Shown here: piece by piece, positions 1-12,392 of the stretch
Numbering within the stretch: position 1 is the stretch's first letter
Layout of the letters: every line of letters begins with the position of its first letter
Assembly (NCBI GenBank): GCA_022695795.1
Contig: MU404065.1
Location: 553,902-617,901 of the forward strand
Length of the DNA stretch: 64,000 nt
Reading direction: 5' to 3'
Source: Biscogniauxia marginata
Lineage: Eukaryota > Ascomycota > Sordariomycetes > Xylariales > Xylariaceae
Position numbers and translations under genes: made by a program
The notes under the pieces: model-generated
Databases searched by the model: none
Told to the model about the DNA's origin: nothing
What the model saw: only the letters and a program-made list of their open reading frames with translations

Positions 1-563
1 ATGGTGAGCAGGAATTGGATGCGCGATCGGAGGGAGCTAGAGCGCGTCTTCAGCGGCATCGTTGATAGGAAGTGGCCAACTTGTGAGCGACTGACCCTCA
101 GGCCATGAACACTCACGTGTGTATCATCCAATTGACAATATGTGCAGGGCTTATTAGCTTTAGCGAGGCAACGAGGTTTACACCTGAGAAATACAAGGAA
201 TCGAAGGCATGGTGCGAGAAGAATGGTCGTCCACAACCTCAGCATCTGCTCTACCCGCGCACCAAGGGATTTGTGACAACCGTGCAGCATCTGCGTAAGG
301 CACCCCACGTCAAGGCGGTATACGACTTCACCATCGCATATCAGCACAAGGGTCACTTCCTCGAGGCCCCCAATATGTGGGAGACCTTGAAGCTTCCAGA
401 CATAAGTGGTGCGCACGGATACAAATTCCATGTGCTTGCTCGACGATACCCTCTCGAGGAGCTACCGCATACTGAAGCAGAGCTGGCTAGGTGGTTGGAA
501 CAGCGATGGTTGGAGAAAGGAGAGTGGTTAGAGAGCAAGAGGGCCGAATGGGCCCTGGACTAA
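1..563 (+). CDS. Lysophospholipid acyltransferase (LPLAT/PlsC superfamily, Cst26/LCLAT1-like), 3' part
   Basis: The 5' end lies outside the window. I read two exons, 1-82 and 148-563, split by a 65-nt intron (83-147, GTGAGC...TGCAG). Splicing at phase 1 gives W-L-I-S-F-S-E-A-T-R-F, which is the acyltransferase substrate-binding motif (usual form FPEGTR, here FSEATR). The following part matches the conserved C-terminal half of this family, including YPRTKGF and a charged W/E/K-rich tail. The enzyme family transfers fatty acyl groups from acyl-CoA to lysophospholipids at ER or mitochondria-linked membranes; yeast Cst26/Psi1 works on phosphatidylinositol. The HX4D catalytic motif would lie upstream and cannot be checked. 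The ATG at base 1 is probably an internal methionine. Family is fairly sure; exact substrate is inference. Confidence 0.82.
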
Positions 564-3500
564 TAAATATGGTGTTTGTTCCGGCTTGGTCACGAGCGGT
601 CGTCACGAGCGGTCGTCGACTCGGGTAGTACGGTATGAGCCGAATAGACAATAGACCAACTAACCTAGGTTAGATGTTTATGATTAGACAAAGAATGAGA
701 GATCGAGATGCCTTTGGCTAAAGTATGGTTGGCTACTACATTAGGAGAAAGGCAAAGCGACTAACATAGCACGCGAGCCGTAGCTGCTGCAAGGAGATTT
801 GTCGTGCATAGCATACTAGGTGGCAAGGACTTGGAGGGTGAGGGGAAATAAGACAAAGGTCAATTCCAAGCAAATGCAGATGTGTCTAGGTTGGGACATG
901 GAATGGCAGAAGTGCTTCTCAAGTGACATCTAGTCGCTGCGCTCGACGACAGTCTGCAATGATGGAGGGACGCGTCCAGACCAAAGCCCCCCACCGCCAT
1001 GCAATGAGTTTCTGGGGAAATCCTGAGCTAAGCGAATGCAAATCCCCTTCGTGATTAGCCAGAAGTCGAACAGACGTCATGCTAATCGTGACGTTCCACA
1101 GGAGAATGGGCTACTCGCACGCGGAGGCCCGTAGTTAACCATTTCGGAGGACTATTACAGTATGTAGTTATGACTCTACTCACCGTTACTCATTTCCTTA
1201 TTCCTTCTGGCGGTCTACAGGAAGTCGATTGATGAGCTGTCTATCCCCTGCCTAGGTAGGTTACGTTCGTGCCTTTCATAATCTAGGTACCGATGTGTGA
1301 GAAGTTCTCGCGGAACGCAGACGTAATCACATCACAGTTGGGCTCTGGTGAATCTGTGATCGTGAAAGGGCTGACATCATTTGCTTGAGTCAACCTTGCG
1401 AACCATCAACGATCATTAAGCCATAGGTACTTGAGCACTGGCTCGTCCTCGCTTTGGAAGGTAATTTGAGCCAATTGGAGTTGATTAAGCCGAAACGTAG
1501 GGGTCCGGTTCTGGTGCTAGGTCGAATGGTGTAAAGCCAATCTATTTGATAAAGTTTAGGAACGGATGAAGATCAGTTCTCATATTGGCCTTGCTTATCC
1601 TCTCGTAGATCATTGAGAAACCTGGGGGTATCCTAGTGGTCAATGGAAGACGGTGTCTTGGAGTCGGAATGCGGACATCGTAGCAAGCTATGTAGAGGAT
1701 GATGGATTGGTCCAAGACTTGCTCATGCGGGCACAGTTGCTGCAAGCGGGCTCATTCGTGGCATTGGCTGGCGCTCGGTGCTTGGGGAAGCAGGTGATGG
1801 TGGGGTGATGGCTGTTGTGACGATCGCCGTGGAATGGATGACGGTTTCGGTGGCTTTCGAGATCGCTCGATGTTATTGTCGTCCCATCCCAACAAGTCCA
1901 AACCAAGGAACCTAAAAGAAGCCCAAGGAAGCACGGCATCTTCCCTCGCGCAACATGGGATCTATCGATCGTGGGAATTGGATTTTTGGGTAGTGTAGCG
2001 CTTGCGCGGCTTCACACGTACTGTAGTGATATATATATGGCTGACGCTCTTGTGCGCCGAGGTTACTGGTCTGACCGATCCCCCCCTCCCCCTATCCCCC
2101 GTCCCCCTTCCCACCGGCTGGGAATGGTCTCATCTGCAGGAGCCAATAATGCATGTCAAGACGGATATAATATGTATGGGACAATGGGACGATTATATGG
2201 CCATCCCTATATAAGTGAAGCCGATTTCAAGTTGTGTTTGAAAGTATACCGGGGCTTATAGTAAACATGAAGCGATGCCGAGTAGAGTTGCTGGAACACC
2301 CCCTCGACTATTCATTCTCCCTTACGTCGGAACACGAGGGGGTCAAAAACTCCAGTCGGGTCTCTAAATAGGAGTTCAAAGTTTGGGCTAAGCCCATAAG
2401 AACTCCCAGATAAGATGACTGCATGACGGTGAGAGGGCTAAAACGATGCAGCGCCTATGTAGGAGCGTCTCGCGTGGGTTTTGATTTGCTAACGCAGAGG
2501 TAAACATCCCCCCCCCCCAATAGCCAAGCTGGTTGTCTGCAAGAGAGGATCGTTGCCCATGCCACCGGTCTCGTTGTGCTGACAACATTCGACTAGCAGG
2601 CGTTTCCTGGAAGTATTGGAGACGAAAACGAAAACGAAAACAAAGGGAAAATGCGAGAGAGCAGTGGCTGGTAACAAGTGACGGTAGACAACAACTTGCT
2701 CTGGCCTATGGAGGATATGCACGAACTAATGGTACACATGCAGAGGTGGATGGGCATATACCGTAACGGCCGTGCATTTCACGCACCTGGTGTGACTCAC
2801 CTGACATGAAAATGCGAGTCGGGCTTCTGTTACTAATAGTCTATAATTGTTGGATAGGAGTAGTTGGCAGGAGGAAAGGGAAGAAACTGGGAAATAAATA
2901 TTGTGTCGAGAAATATTGAATGTTGATGAGAGTGACAAGAAGTTAGGTACCTAAGAGCATGAGTACAGTACAGTACAGTCCCACTGCCGCATGTGAACTG
3001 ATAATGCAGGAAGACCCTTAGGTACCTACCTAAGTACATACTTCGAGAGGTATTAGTGGATACCGGCGCGCTGCGTTATCTAATTTACCTACCTCAAAAC
3101 GTTCTCTGCGGAGGGGTGGAATATTTCCCGGGTGGCAAATATCATGTCTCGTGTCTCGTGTGTTTACATATGTACATATATGTAAGTAGCTATGGTATGT
3201 ACATGTAAACAGACACACATACACAGACTCCCCAATGAAGGAACGCATTGGATCAGGCGGGATATACCTACATATGTATCCTAGGCCGTAGGCTAGTAGC
3301 CGGTGACGACGCAGGTCAGGTAGTAGTACTAGTATTTTAGTCAGCCAGTCTAGGCCAGTCATAGGTACTTATGTATGCAGGGAATAAAGTGATGGCAGGA
3401 GGGAGAGGTGCTGGAGAACCCTCTACAGTGCTTAGGCAGGTAGGGATAATAGTAACAGGTATAGGTAGGTAGGTAGGTAGGTAGTTATTCCGATTAGCTA

Positions 3501-4464
3501 GACAGGGTAGCTAATAATTGCTCGCAGATACCGTAGGTACATATTGCATGTGCACTAACTACCTAGGTACCTAACCTGGGAACCAACTTGGTTAGTTGCT
3601 AGCTCGCCCTTACAGTCATAAAACTGTGCTACACACATGGCACGAGGATTCCTATCATCCTGCTAATCCGACGGTCTCCCACTAAAGTTAGGTAGTCCCC
3701 ACCCCTCTTTAGCGGCACCGCACCTCCGTAGAAGTTACACGCTTGCCATTCGACTTACTTGATACCGTACCCTGCTATCCCGACCGTACTTATAATCCTT
3801 TCATGGCAGCGAAGCGACTAAAGGCTAAAGGTATCCACACTCCCTCCTCCCAAGTCGCGCCAAAGAAAAAAAAAGAGAGAAGAGAAGTAAACCACAAGGC
3901 CCGCCGTCTGGGATTATACACAGAGTTGATATTCGATCCTCCCTCACAGTCACTCATTCCTCTTCCCCTTATAGTCGACCTGATCAACTCGCAGTCCTTG
4001 GCGATACCATAGCATCTCACCCCTCTTATTAACTCAATTTTAGAGGACCAAGTCTGTTTCTCTCGTATTTTCCCCTTCGAAGCTACCGGGGTTCACTTCC
4101 GACGTCTGCCCGCTCTTTGTTAACGAGACCGTAACCTGGCAACAACACAGCTCGAGTGCTGGCAGCTCTGGCGTGGCCTCAGAGGCTCGTCCTCGACCGC
4201 CAACCTGTCCACCGACCGTACACCCCAAACTATCGTCATGTCTCGGATTCTTGCAAGCTACTAACTCTGGCCTTCCGCCAGATCACCTGGCTGTGCATAA
4301 CATCGATTTTGACTAAGATTCGAATTCCACTTTACGTCAACCCGGCTTGACCTAGACGACGCGTTTGCACCCCTGCCACTCCTCCCGCCGTTCTCTTTGA
4401 CCCGACGCTTCTCCTGCCAGATGCCATCGTCTCAATTGGGTCTCGTGTCTGCCTCCTTTCGACA
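564..4464. other. Gene-free spacer, 3.9 kb, including the RIM15 leader
   Basis: No supportable gene on either strand; open frames are short and unrelated to families I know. It contains a C-rich pyrimidine tract (about 2080-2112), a TAGG simple repeat (3462-3484), several ACCTACCTA/TAGGTACC motifs (about 2944-3035 and 3555-3575) and an imperfect palindrome (about 3157-3216). The last 700 bases before 4465 are pyrimidine-rich and probably include the RIM15 5' leader, with several upstream ATGs and scattered CCCCT cores. CCCCT resembles the stress-response element, but it is too short to be significant alone. Confidence 0.6.
3462..3484. repeat. (TAGG)n simple repeat
   Basis: About five and a half tandem TAGG units. 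The same tetranucleotide, or its complement CCTA, recurs in most spacers of this window. Confidence 0.85.
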
Positions 4465-7400
4465 ATGGAACGGGATACTGGTAGACTGGCGCCTCCGATC
4501 GTCAGTTCGCTGAGGGCTCAGGCCGCCGGCAGTTCCATGGAGAGATCCCTTAGTGCCGATATCAGAGAAGAGCGAGAGGAACTGCGTGAAGCCGCCGAAC
4601 AAACCCTGAATGTTATCGTCGACCTCAACCTCGATGGCTCTATCCGGTGGGTCAGCCCGTCATGGGTTGATGTCATTGGTACACAGCCAACCACCCTTGA
4701 GGGTACCGCGATAGCCGACCTAATCATCAGCGAGGATAAGGCTGCGTTTGCCGAAGCCATTGATTCCATGAAGAAGGACGATTCGCGAAGCCAGTACATC
4801 CGATTCTCCGTTTACCTGGGCCCCCTTTCCAAGATGTACCCTGCGGCTGCCATGAAGGAGCCCGAGGCTGGGGAGAATGATCCTGTCACCGTTGAGCTGG
4901 AAGCTCAAGGTATCATGGTCTACGATCGTGCTACCGGCGGCGAGAGCCATGTAAGAACTGCCTATAATGCTTGCTCCTAGGAATGGATATTAACTAACAC
5001 CACCCAAGACTATGTGGATGATACGGCCGTGGATGGCACCCCGCGAGATCAAGATCGACCTCCCGCCCCTAATTGTAGAGTCCCTTGGCTCGGGCGCCGA
5101 AGTTCTTGCTAGTTACCTTACTCAGCTGGCTGAATCGAGTCACGAAGACCCTGCTAACCATCCACCGCCACTACCAGTCTTATGTCGTATCTGTGAGCGT
5201 CAGATTCCACCTTGGTGGTTCGAGAAGCATACCGAACTATGTCTTCAAGAGCATCGAGCCGAAATGGACGTGCAGATGGCGCAGGAGAACCTTACCGAGC
5301 ACCGACATGCTATTGTGAGAGTCCTGGATGCTCTAGAAGCTCGGAAGAGCCGTGCTTTGTCAGGAGAGCCGGGGTCGCTTCCTATAGCCGAGTACAAGGG
5401 ATTAACCATAGGGCCAACCTCGACGACGTCCTCGCCTGGGGCAGCATCCCCTAGTCCGTCGTCAAGAGACCGATCGATGGGGGTTGGTCATCACCGCTCT
5501 CGGTCATTCGCCGTACGCCGCCCCCAAGCTCGCATTGTCGAGCTTCTTCTCGATCTCTGTGACACAGCCATCGAGATTAGCATGCCTGCGATTAAAGAAT
5601 CCTCGACCCAGAATTTTGGTGAATTTCGTACCCAGTCACCGCAATCCGAATCTCGAATCTCGCAGGTTCTTCAATGGCAATCCCCTGGTTCGAACACGCT
5701 TGAACAAGAACAGGGCCTGGCTTTGCTATGCGCAGAAACGGAAAAGATTGCTAAAGAGAAGGTTGAAGCAGTTTTTCGCCACCGAAGGATTATTGAGTAC
5801 TCTGAACGAATACGGGTCGAGTTCACCGTCATCGTCCAGGACTGTATCGACGAGGCGATGCACAAAGCCGCACGCATAGCAGCTGGTCTCAGTGACTCTA
5901 CCGAGGACGAAGAAGAGGAGGCGGAAGAAGAGCAAGACGAAGACCAGGAAGAAGACCAAGGGGAGGAGGAGGAAGAGGAGGAAGAGGAGACGGAAACAAC
6001 TCCAGACGCATCTCAAGAACCCACGATCGGTGGGTCGTTGGATACGCCTTCATCATTAGCCCTCGCCCTGAAGAACGTGGAGTTGGGTAATCCTGGTGAT
6101 AAGCGACGCCTATCTTCTGTCATCGGATCTACGAGATCAAGTAGTCCTAAGGAATGCCCGACGCCCAAGTCCCATCGCGAAACCCTAAATGTCACTGGCC
6201 AGTCCCGTGATTCTCGTAGGGAGTCTATGCTATTTGAGAGTGATGCGGGAGATAGTGATGGAAGCGTCAGATCTGCTTCTATCGCCCCGCGACAGCAACC
6301 CCGTACCGATTCGCCTATTTCTGATTTTGGTAATCTGCGACGTGCCACTAGCTCGCGACAACATCAGCGGCGCAGCCTTATCCTGACAGGTACTTCATCG
6401 CCTCATCGTCAAGAATCGCCGTCTAGGGGAGCTCCGCCTTCGTCCCCGTTGCGAATACTAAAGCCACGCAATCTTCAATACTCGCAAGAAGGCGTCACCT
6501 CACCAGAGGCGTCCCCCATGCTCTCCCATAGTGAGTTTGGCTCGCCGGCCGTGGTCTCGCATCACCGCCGACAGTCTTCTGCAGCTATGTCAGATTTCCC
6601 AAGCCGACCGCCTGTTTCTCCCCGCTTGAACGCTACCAATCCTCCGCCATTGGCGCGTGCTGTCCCCCCTTCGATAAAAGACTTTGAGATTATAAAGCCG
6701 ATCAGTAAAGGTGCTTTTGGAAGTGTATATCTGTCGAAGAAGAAATCTACGGGCGAGTATTTCGCGATCAAAGTTCTCAAAAAGGCGGACATGGTTGCGA
6801 AGAATCAGGTCACCAATGTCAAAGCCGAGAGAGCAATCATGATGTGGCAGGGGGAGAGCGAATTCGTTGCGAAGCTGTATTGGACCTTTTCTAGCAAGGA
6901 CTACCTATACCTCGTCATGGAATACTTGAATGGTGGGGATTGTGCCTCTCTGATCAAGGTTCTAGGTGGACTGCCCGAGGACTGGGTCAAGAAATATCTC
7001 GGTGAAGTTATCCTCGGTGTCGAACACCTTCATGATCGAGGCATTATCCATCGTGATTTGAAGCCCGACAATTTGCTCATTGATCAAAAGGGCCACCTTA
7101 AATTAACCGACTTTGGCTTGTCACGGATGGGTCTTGTCGGTCGTCAGAAACGAGCTCTGAACAGTGGAGCACCAGAGACTCCGGATCTGCTAAAGACGGG
7201 TCCTTTTGCTCGTTCAACATCTGTTGCATCATCTCGATCCACCTCACTGGACTTACATGCTGGTCAACCTTCTCCTGGTACAACACCACAAATGACTCCA
7301 GAAACGGGTCCTGGACAGCCATCCTACTTCAATCTCTCGCATGTTCATCCCGAGTCGCGACGCATTTCGGGTCAGCGTAGTGATAGTGGAGGGAGCGAAA

Positions 7401-10237
7401 CTCTTACACATATGATGGGTCATTTCACATTAAACGATGCTCATTCCACCCAGTCTAGCGTTCGTTCTCCCCATGATGATGCCAGCGAAGGCGGTGGTTC
7501 GCCTGATTTGTCATCTCTTCATCAGACCAATAGCCACAATAGCGAAGTTCACCGGAACACCCCTCCTCAGTCGAGCATGATGCCCCCTCCCATGGCTCTG
7601 TTCGATCCTGATGATACCAATCGTAGGTTCGTCGGAACTCCGGACTATCTTGCCCCTGAAACTATCAGAGGCAGTCGACAGGATGAGACCAGTGATTGGT
7701 GGTCTGTCGGCTGTATCATGTTTGAGTTTCTCTATGGGTTTCCTCCGTTCCATGCTAGCGAGGCAGAGCATGTCTTCGAGAATATACTCGCTCGCAAGAT
7801 AATGTGGCCCGATGAGCCAGATTACGTTTCTCCTGAAGCGAAAGACCTAATGAATAAATTGCTCTGTATCGATCCTCAGCAACGACTTGGTGCCAACCGC
7901 GAAGATAAATATGCGTCTGGTGGCGAAGAGATTAGAAACCACCCCTGGTTTGCAGGTATGAATTGGGACACCCTCCTGCAAGACGAGGCGCAGTTTGTTC
8001 CTGAGCCCGAAAACCCCGAGGACACAGAATATTTCGACGCTCGAGGTGCTACCCTACAATCATTCACAGAGGAGATGGAAGACCAGTCATCGCCATCTGC
8101 TTCAACACCTGACTATCCTGACCGACCCCACGATGCTCTGTCCCGTGTCCGATCCCAAGTTCAAGTCAATCAGATGAAGCGGGGATTGATGCCGTTGCAT
8201 ATTCCTCCACATATCCGAGACCTCAAAAGTCGTCGGCTTAGTGAGCCTGTGGCTTCTGATGACTTCGGGACATTTGCTTTCAAGAACCTGACGGTACTTG
8301 AGAAAGCCAATAAAGAGCTCATTCAACAGCTGAAGGCGCAGGCGATGGCTGCACAGAATAGATCTACTATGAGCCCCAATAGCGCGCACAGTTCTGCGTC
8401 CTCGGCTCCTCCTCTAGATGGCAGCCCGGTAATGCCTGTCCAGCGGAGCCTTTCCAATGCCAAAGCCTCAGCATCTCAGCGCCCAGCTTCGCCATCTACT
8501 GCCAGTCATGCCAATTCCTCTCCGAGCCGTGCCTCGCAACCATCGTCGCCACTACTAGTGTCTTTCCATGCTGGCCAAGGAGTAGAGAGTCGCCGAAAAC
8601 CTTCGAGTAATTCTTCTAGCCTTTCTCAACAATCAACCGCGAATTCATTGCAGCCCGGTAATTTCTTTGAAGTGCCGAGGACTACTCCCAGTTTGCAAAA
8701 GTCATTGAGCGCCGCTGCTCCTCCCCCAATAAAGGGCAAGGGAGTACCGCCTCCATTAGCGCTCTCTCCACAAAAGACTTTTGGAACACCGAGGCAGGCA
8801 AGCGGGTCGTCAACACGGTCACGATCTCTGACGGTTGGATCCCAGGAAGGCAGCCCAATCGCACCTGATCTTCTTGCGCACCACCGCAATCGTCGAAGCC
8901 AAGTGTTTGATATGTCCCCATCGTCATCTGATAATGAAGGCGAGAGAGCAAATGTCCTACTCAAAGTGCAGCGGCGCCGTCAATCATCCAGACGGATGTC
9001 TGCTATAATGCTTGATAGTCCCTCTTTCCGCTCCCTAGATGTTCTGATCTGCGAAGATCATCCCGTTTCGCGGATGGTGATGGAGAAACTACTCGAGAAG
9101 CTTCGGTGCCGCACCATTTCTGCGTCAACTGGATCGGACGCAGTTCGATATGCTGTGGGTGATCTCAAATTTGATATCATTTTTACAGAGTTCAAGTTGC
9201 CCGAGATAAGCGGAAGCGATGTTGCTCGAATGGTTCGAGAAGTCAAGAATATCAATGCTCACACTCCTATCGTCGCAATCACCGCCTATCTAAAGGAACT
9301 GAAAGCCCCTCATTACTTCGACTCGCTCATCGAGAAACCCATTAGTTTATCTAGACTAGTCGAAGTTCTCTCGGCCCTTTGCCAGTGGAAGCCTCCTTCT
9401 CCCGGACAACAAGGTCGGTCAGTTTCCATTCCAAACCCTTTAGGCTCTATCACGAAGTCGGGTAGTTCACGCCTAGAGGATAGTCCGACCTCAGGGTCTT
9501 CTGGATATACCCATCCGGCAAGCAGTAGTTTCAGGGGCTCCAGCCGGGAGGACTCTATTAGTAGCCTGTTTGGAGACTCGGAATCGGCCACTACTGATGA
9601 TATTTCCGTTGTCATATCACGAAAGGCGACAGGGGAATGGGGGGACGAGTCAGGTCTTGGGATCAATCCTGATGAGTTGCTGGCGAACTCTGGGGCATCA
9701 AGAATGCCCATAGCCTTAGTGACCCAACACTCAGCCCCTGGGCAAATAGAGCAGCCTAGAAAGCCCGCTCCTCGGCGTTCCTTGGACAAATTGAGATCGA
9801 AGCGAGAACACCTTGAGAAGAGGCGGGTTGAGGGCAGCGATTCCGCGGACGATGAAGACGATGAGCTGGGTGCATCTCGAGACCACGGCCCACGGAGCAA
9901 GCCACCACCCCCTAGTTCTAAACTAGGTATAGAGATGATGAGGGCAAACAGTCATGACAGTGTTGCTGTCGCATCCGATAGCACACCAGAGCCTGTGACT
10001 CAGGTCGTAACGCCTTGCAGGGAGGGTGCAAACTCGCCCCTTCCAGCTGAGAGCTCACCGTCGAAGATCACAGTACATACGCCACCAGACACTTCTTCAG
10101 TCATCGAATCTGAAGCTACGGAAGATCAGGAAGAAACACCACGTCCAACAACTTCTCAAGATGCCGCTGTGGATGAGCCCACACCACGGCCAAAAATCAA
10201 TTATTCCGACGCTGCCCTCCGAATGAATCAAATATGA
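4465..10237 (+). CDS. RIM15: Rim15-type PAS / AGC kinase / receiver protein
   Basis: Two exons, 4465-4950 and 5009-10237, with a 58-nt phase-0 intron (GTAAGA...CTAAC...AAG), give about 1904 aa. Order: PAS domain about residues 45-160; zinc-finger-like C221-x2-C224-x11-H236-x3-C240; disordered region with an acidic tract about 461-493; kinase with glycine-rich loop from 727, Lys750, HRD at 843-845, DFG at 863-865 and GTPDYLAPE from 1038; receiver domain about 1505-1623. Some 170 residues separate DFG from the T-loop, the split-kinase layout typical of Rim15 and Greatwall-like kinases. In yeast, Rim15 works below TORC1, PKA and Sch9 and drives quiescence by phosphorylating Igo-type PP2A inhibitors; that role here is by homology. 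The receiver carries Glu1556 where the phosphoacceptor Asp is expected, while its acidic pair, Thr and Lys positions look kept. The start is the first ATG in frame with the PAS domain. Confidence 0.93.
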
Positions 10238-10567
10238 CAGCTATACATGTTGCCTATGCGCAGCTTTCTATATTGCAGAGAAATTCTGCGATAGACATTC
10301 GTTTGCAAGTCGTTCACAGCAAGGCGTTAAAAGGAAGGGCGCGTTAAGACTACACTTTTTTTCCTATGTAAGGGCTGAAGCAGCAACGGAGTTTAGGATT
10401 GTGCCAGGGCAGGGGATTTGAGATTTAAGATCCAGGTGGTCAAAGAAGCCAGTTGGGACGGAGGGTCGGTTGATGCATTTACACCACCTTGGGTCATTCG
10501 TTTTTTTTTCTTTCTCTTTTCTTTCTCTTCCTTGATGGTTATTTCTTCGTTTCTGGCTTGAAAGGAG

Positions 10568-10634
10568 GACTCCTAGCCGAACAATTATGAAAACCGAACC
10601 CCGCTTCGGTTTAGTCTTGTTCGGCTGAGGAATC
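10568..10634. repeat. Nested inverted repeat (foldback) in the RIM15 3' flank
   Basis: Outer arms AGCCGAACAA (10575-10584) and TTGTTCGGCT (10617-10626) are perfect complements. Inner arms AAACCGAA (10591-10598) and TTCGGTTT (10605-10612) are also perfect, with a CCCCGC loop. Outside the outer arms, GACTCCT (10568-10574) and GAGGAATC (10627-10634) extend the pairing imperfectly. It lies about 330-400 nt after the RIM15 stop, so it could fold in the 3' UTR or be a small foldback relic. Confidence 0.8.
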
Positions 10635-11496
10635 ATTATGTACGTATGTATAAGTATGATGTGATCAGACTACTTGTTTACTTGAGATAACGCAGTCGCA
10701 AAGGCTTAAAAGAGTATATGAGAGGATGGACTCCTGGGGTGGCTAATAACCCATCTACCTACTTCTCGAGGGATCGATCATGCATCCATTAGGTACTCAA
10801 GATAGGCGAATAGGGCAAGGTGAATGGATACTGGACACCAAAAGGGCCGAACGGGTGAATATACAAACCATTACAGATTGGAAGCCTTGTGTTTCTCTCA
10901 TCCTGGTGTCGTTGTCTCATTACTGACTAGTGCTTGCCTATCTATATGTTGGCATTCTTTCCTTTGCTGGCAACGAATATTTGCTTGGGTATGTTATACG
11001 CAGCTTAGACAGCAGAGTGGAGCATTAGCGGTGCTGAACGAGACCACCCCGTTACCATCCCCATCTGGTATCGAGGGTTTATCCACACGAGTCTAACGGT
11101 TAGTGTCCAGTCCACGACAACTCGGTGGATTCGTGGCGCCAAAGTTCTAAGTTGAAGGGGGCATTACATGATTCAGTCTTATCTCGATTGAGGGCTCTTA
11201 ATACTCCATAGACGTAACTTGGGTGCGTAGATTGTTGTGAATAGATTATTAGACTGACCGAACACGCGGCCTGGTTTATTTGTTCAAGTATATACCTATA
11301 TTGCCGTTAAGGACCGAAATATAACTTCTTATATATTAATTAGCCTAGTTGGATATACATATACCTCTCTAGGCTAGTGAATGTGGACATCTCTGTCACG
11401 CAGAAAAGCAAACGCCCTCGTTGTTTTCTCCTGGTTTTTAAACCGCACGTATATTATGTTACCTCGACTGAGGGAGGTGTAGACCGGATCATCCTC

Positions 11497-11515
11497 GATA
11501 GATAGATAGATAGAT
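11497..11515. repeat. (GATA)n simple repeat
   Basis: Between four and five tandem GATA units in the spacer between RIM15 and the HET gene. GATA motifs can bind nitrogen regulators, but a bare microsatellite is no evidence of that here. Confidence 0.75.
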
Positions 11516-12392
11516 CTATAGCCCTGTTCATTGACTACCTACCTACCTAGGTGTCGGTGGACAATGGTTTCTTGCAGCGATAGCACGTGGGTGGGCCATT
11601 GTCCATCCACAACTTCCTTTCTTGTGATAACACGCGAGGTATCAATCCGAAGACTCTATACCCGCACGATAAGGCAAAGTTTTGATGTTAGTCCAGGTTT
11701 AGCACTTTATAAGAAACACGTCTTTACCTAGCCAGCCCCCTTTTTCTTTTCTTTTCTTTTGTTGTTTTCCTCTTCTTTCTTCTTTTTGACTCTTTCGTCT
11801 CGATTAATTCCACTTCCGTTTAGAATCATCAGGGATGATAAGTCAACGTAAAATAAATATATCTGCTGGCAATACAGCTAACAAAAGCAACCAGCTGAGG
11901 GACTGCTCGGATTCCTGACAGCATGTAAGTCTCTATGCGAAATATGGTCTTATTCTAGAAGAAGGTCTTGGGAGAAAGGAAGGTGAAAATAAAAAATTCA
12001 TATATCGTCGTTCTATATGCCACATCATTAACGGTGTTTCTTTCGTATATACATAAATTCGTGCTTGTTTTTTTCGTCCTGTATTTTTTTTCTCCCAATG
12101 AATAATATTCAACCGATCGTTCAAATTTCCCACCCCAAAAAAACCCCCCCAAAAAATGAATATGCCCATTATGTCCTTACAGTCTTTTTGCTCGTACAAT
12201 CCAGTAGTTTCCCTTGTTATTAAACCGATATTTCCCAAATTGTGTCCCCTTCCTCGTCTTCTTCTCCCCGTCACATCGTCATCGTCGTCATCGTCGTCTT
12301 TTCTTTTCTTTCTTTCTTAGAGTGTCTCTGGCAAATTCAGATCCCATATTGTAAATATAAATAGATGGTAGTTAGATAGATAAAACGGAGTG

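Larger units (their letters stand above)
10238..12392. other. Gene-free spacer, 2.2 kb, behind RIM15
   Basis: No gene supported. It holds the RIM15 3' flank with T-rich stretches near 10500, a nested inverted repeat (10568-10634), a GATA simple repeat (11497-11515), a CCTA run near 11535-11550 and AT-rich sequence before the stop codon of the minus-strand HET gene. Open frames are short and low in complexity. Confidence 0.6.

Noticed and set aside
3743..4012. 89-codon frame in the RIM15 leader
   Set aside because: Lys-run and mixed composition with no motif; at best an upstream open frame.
9313..9900. 195-codon open frame antisense to RIM15
   Set aside because: Opposite a well-supported kinase/receiver exon; composition is the complement of Ser-rich coding sequence and no family motif is seen.
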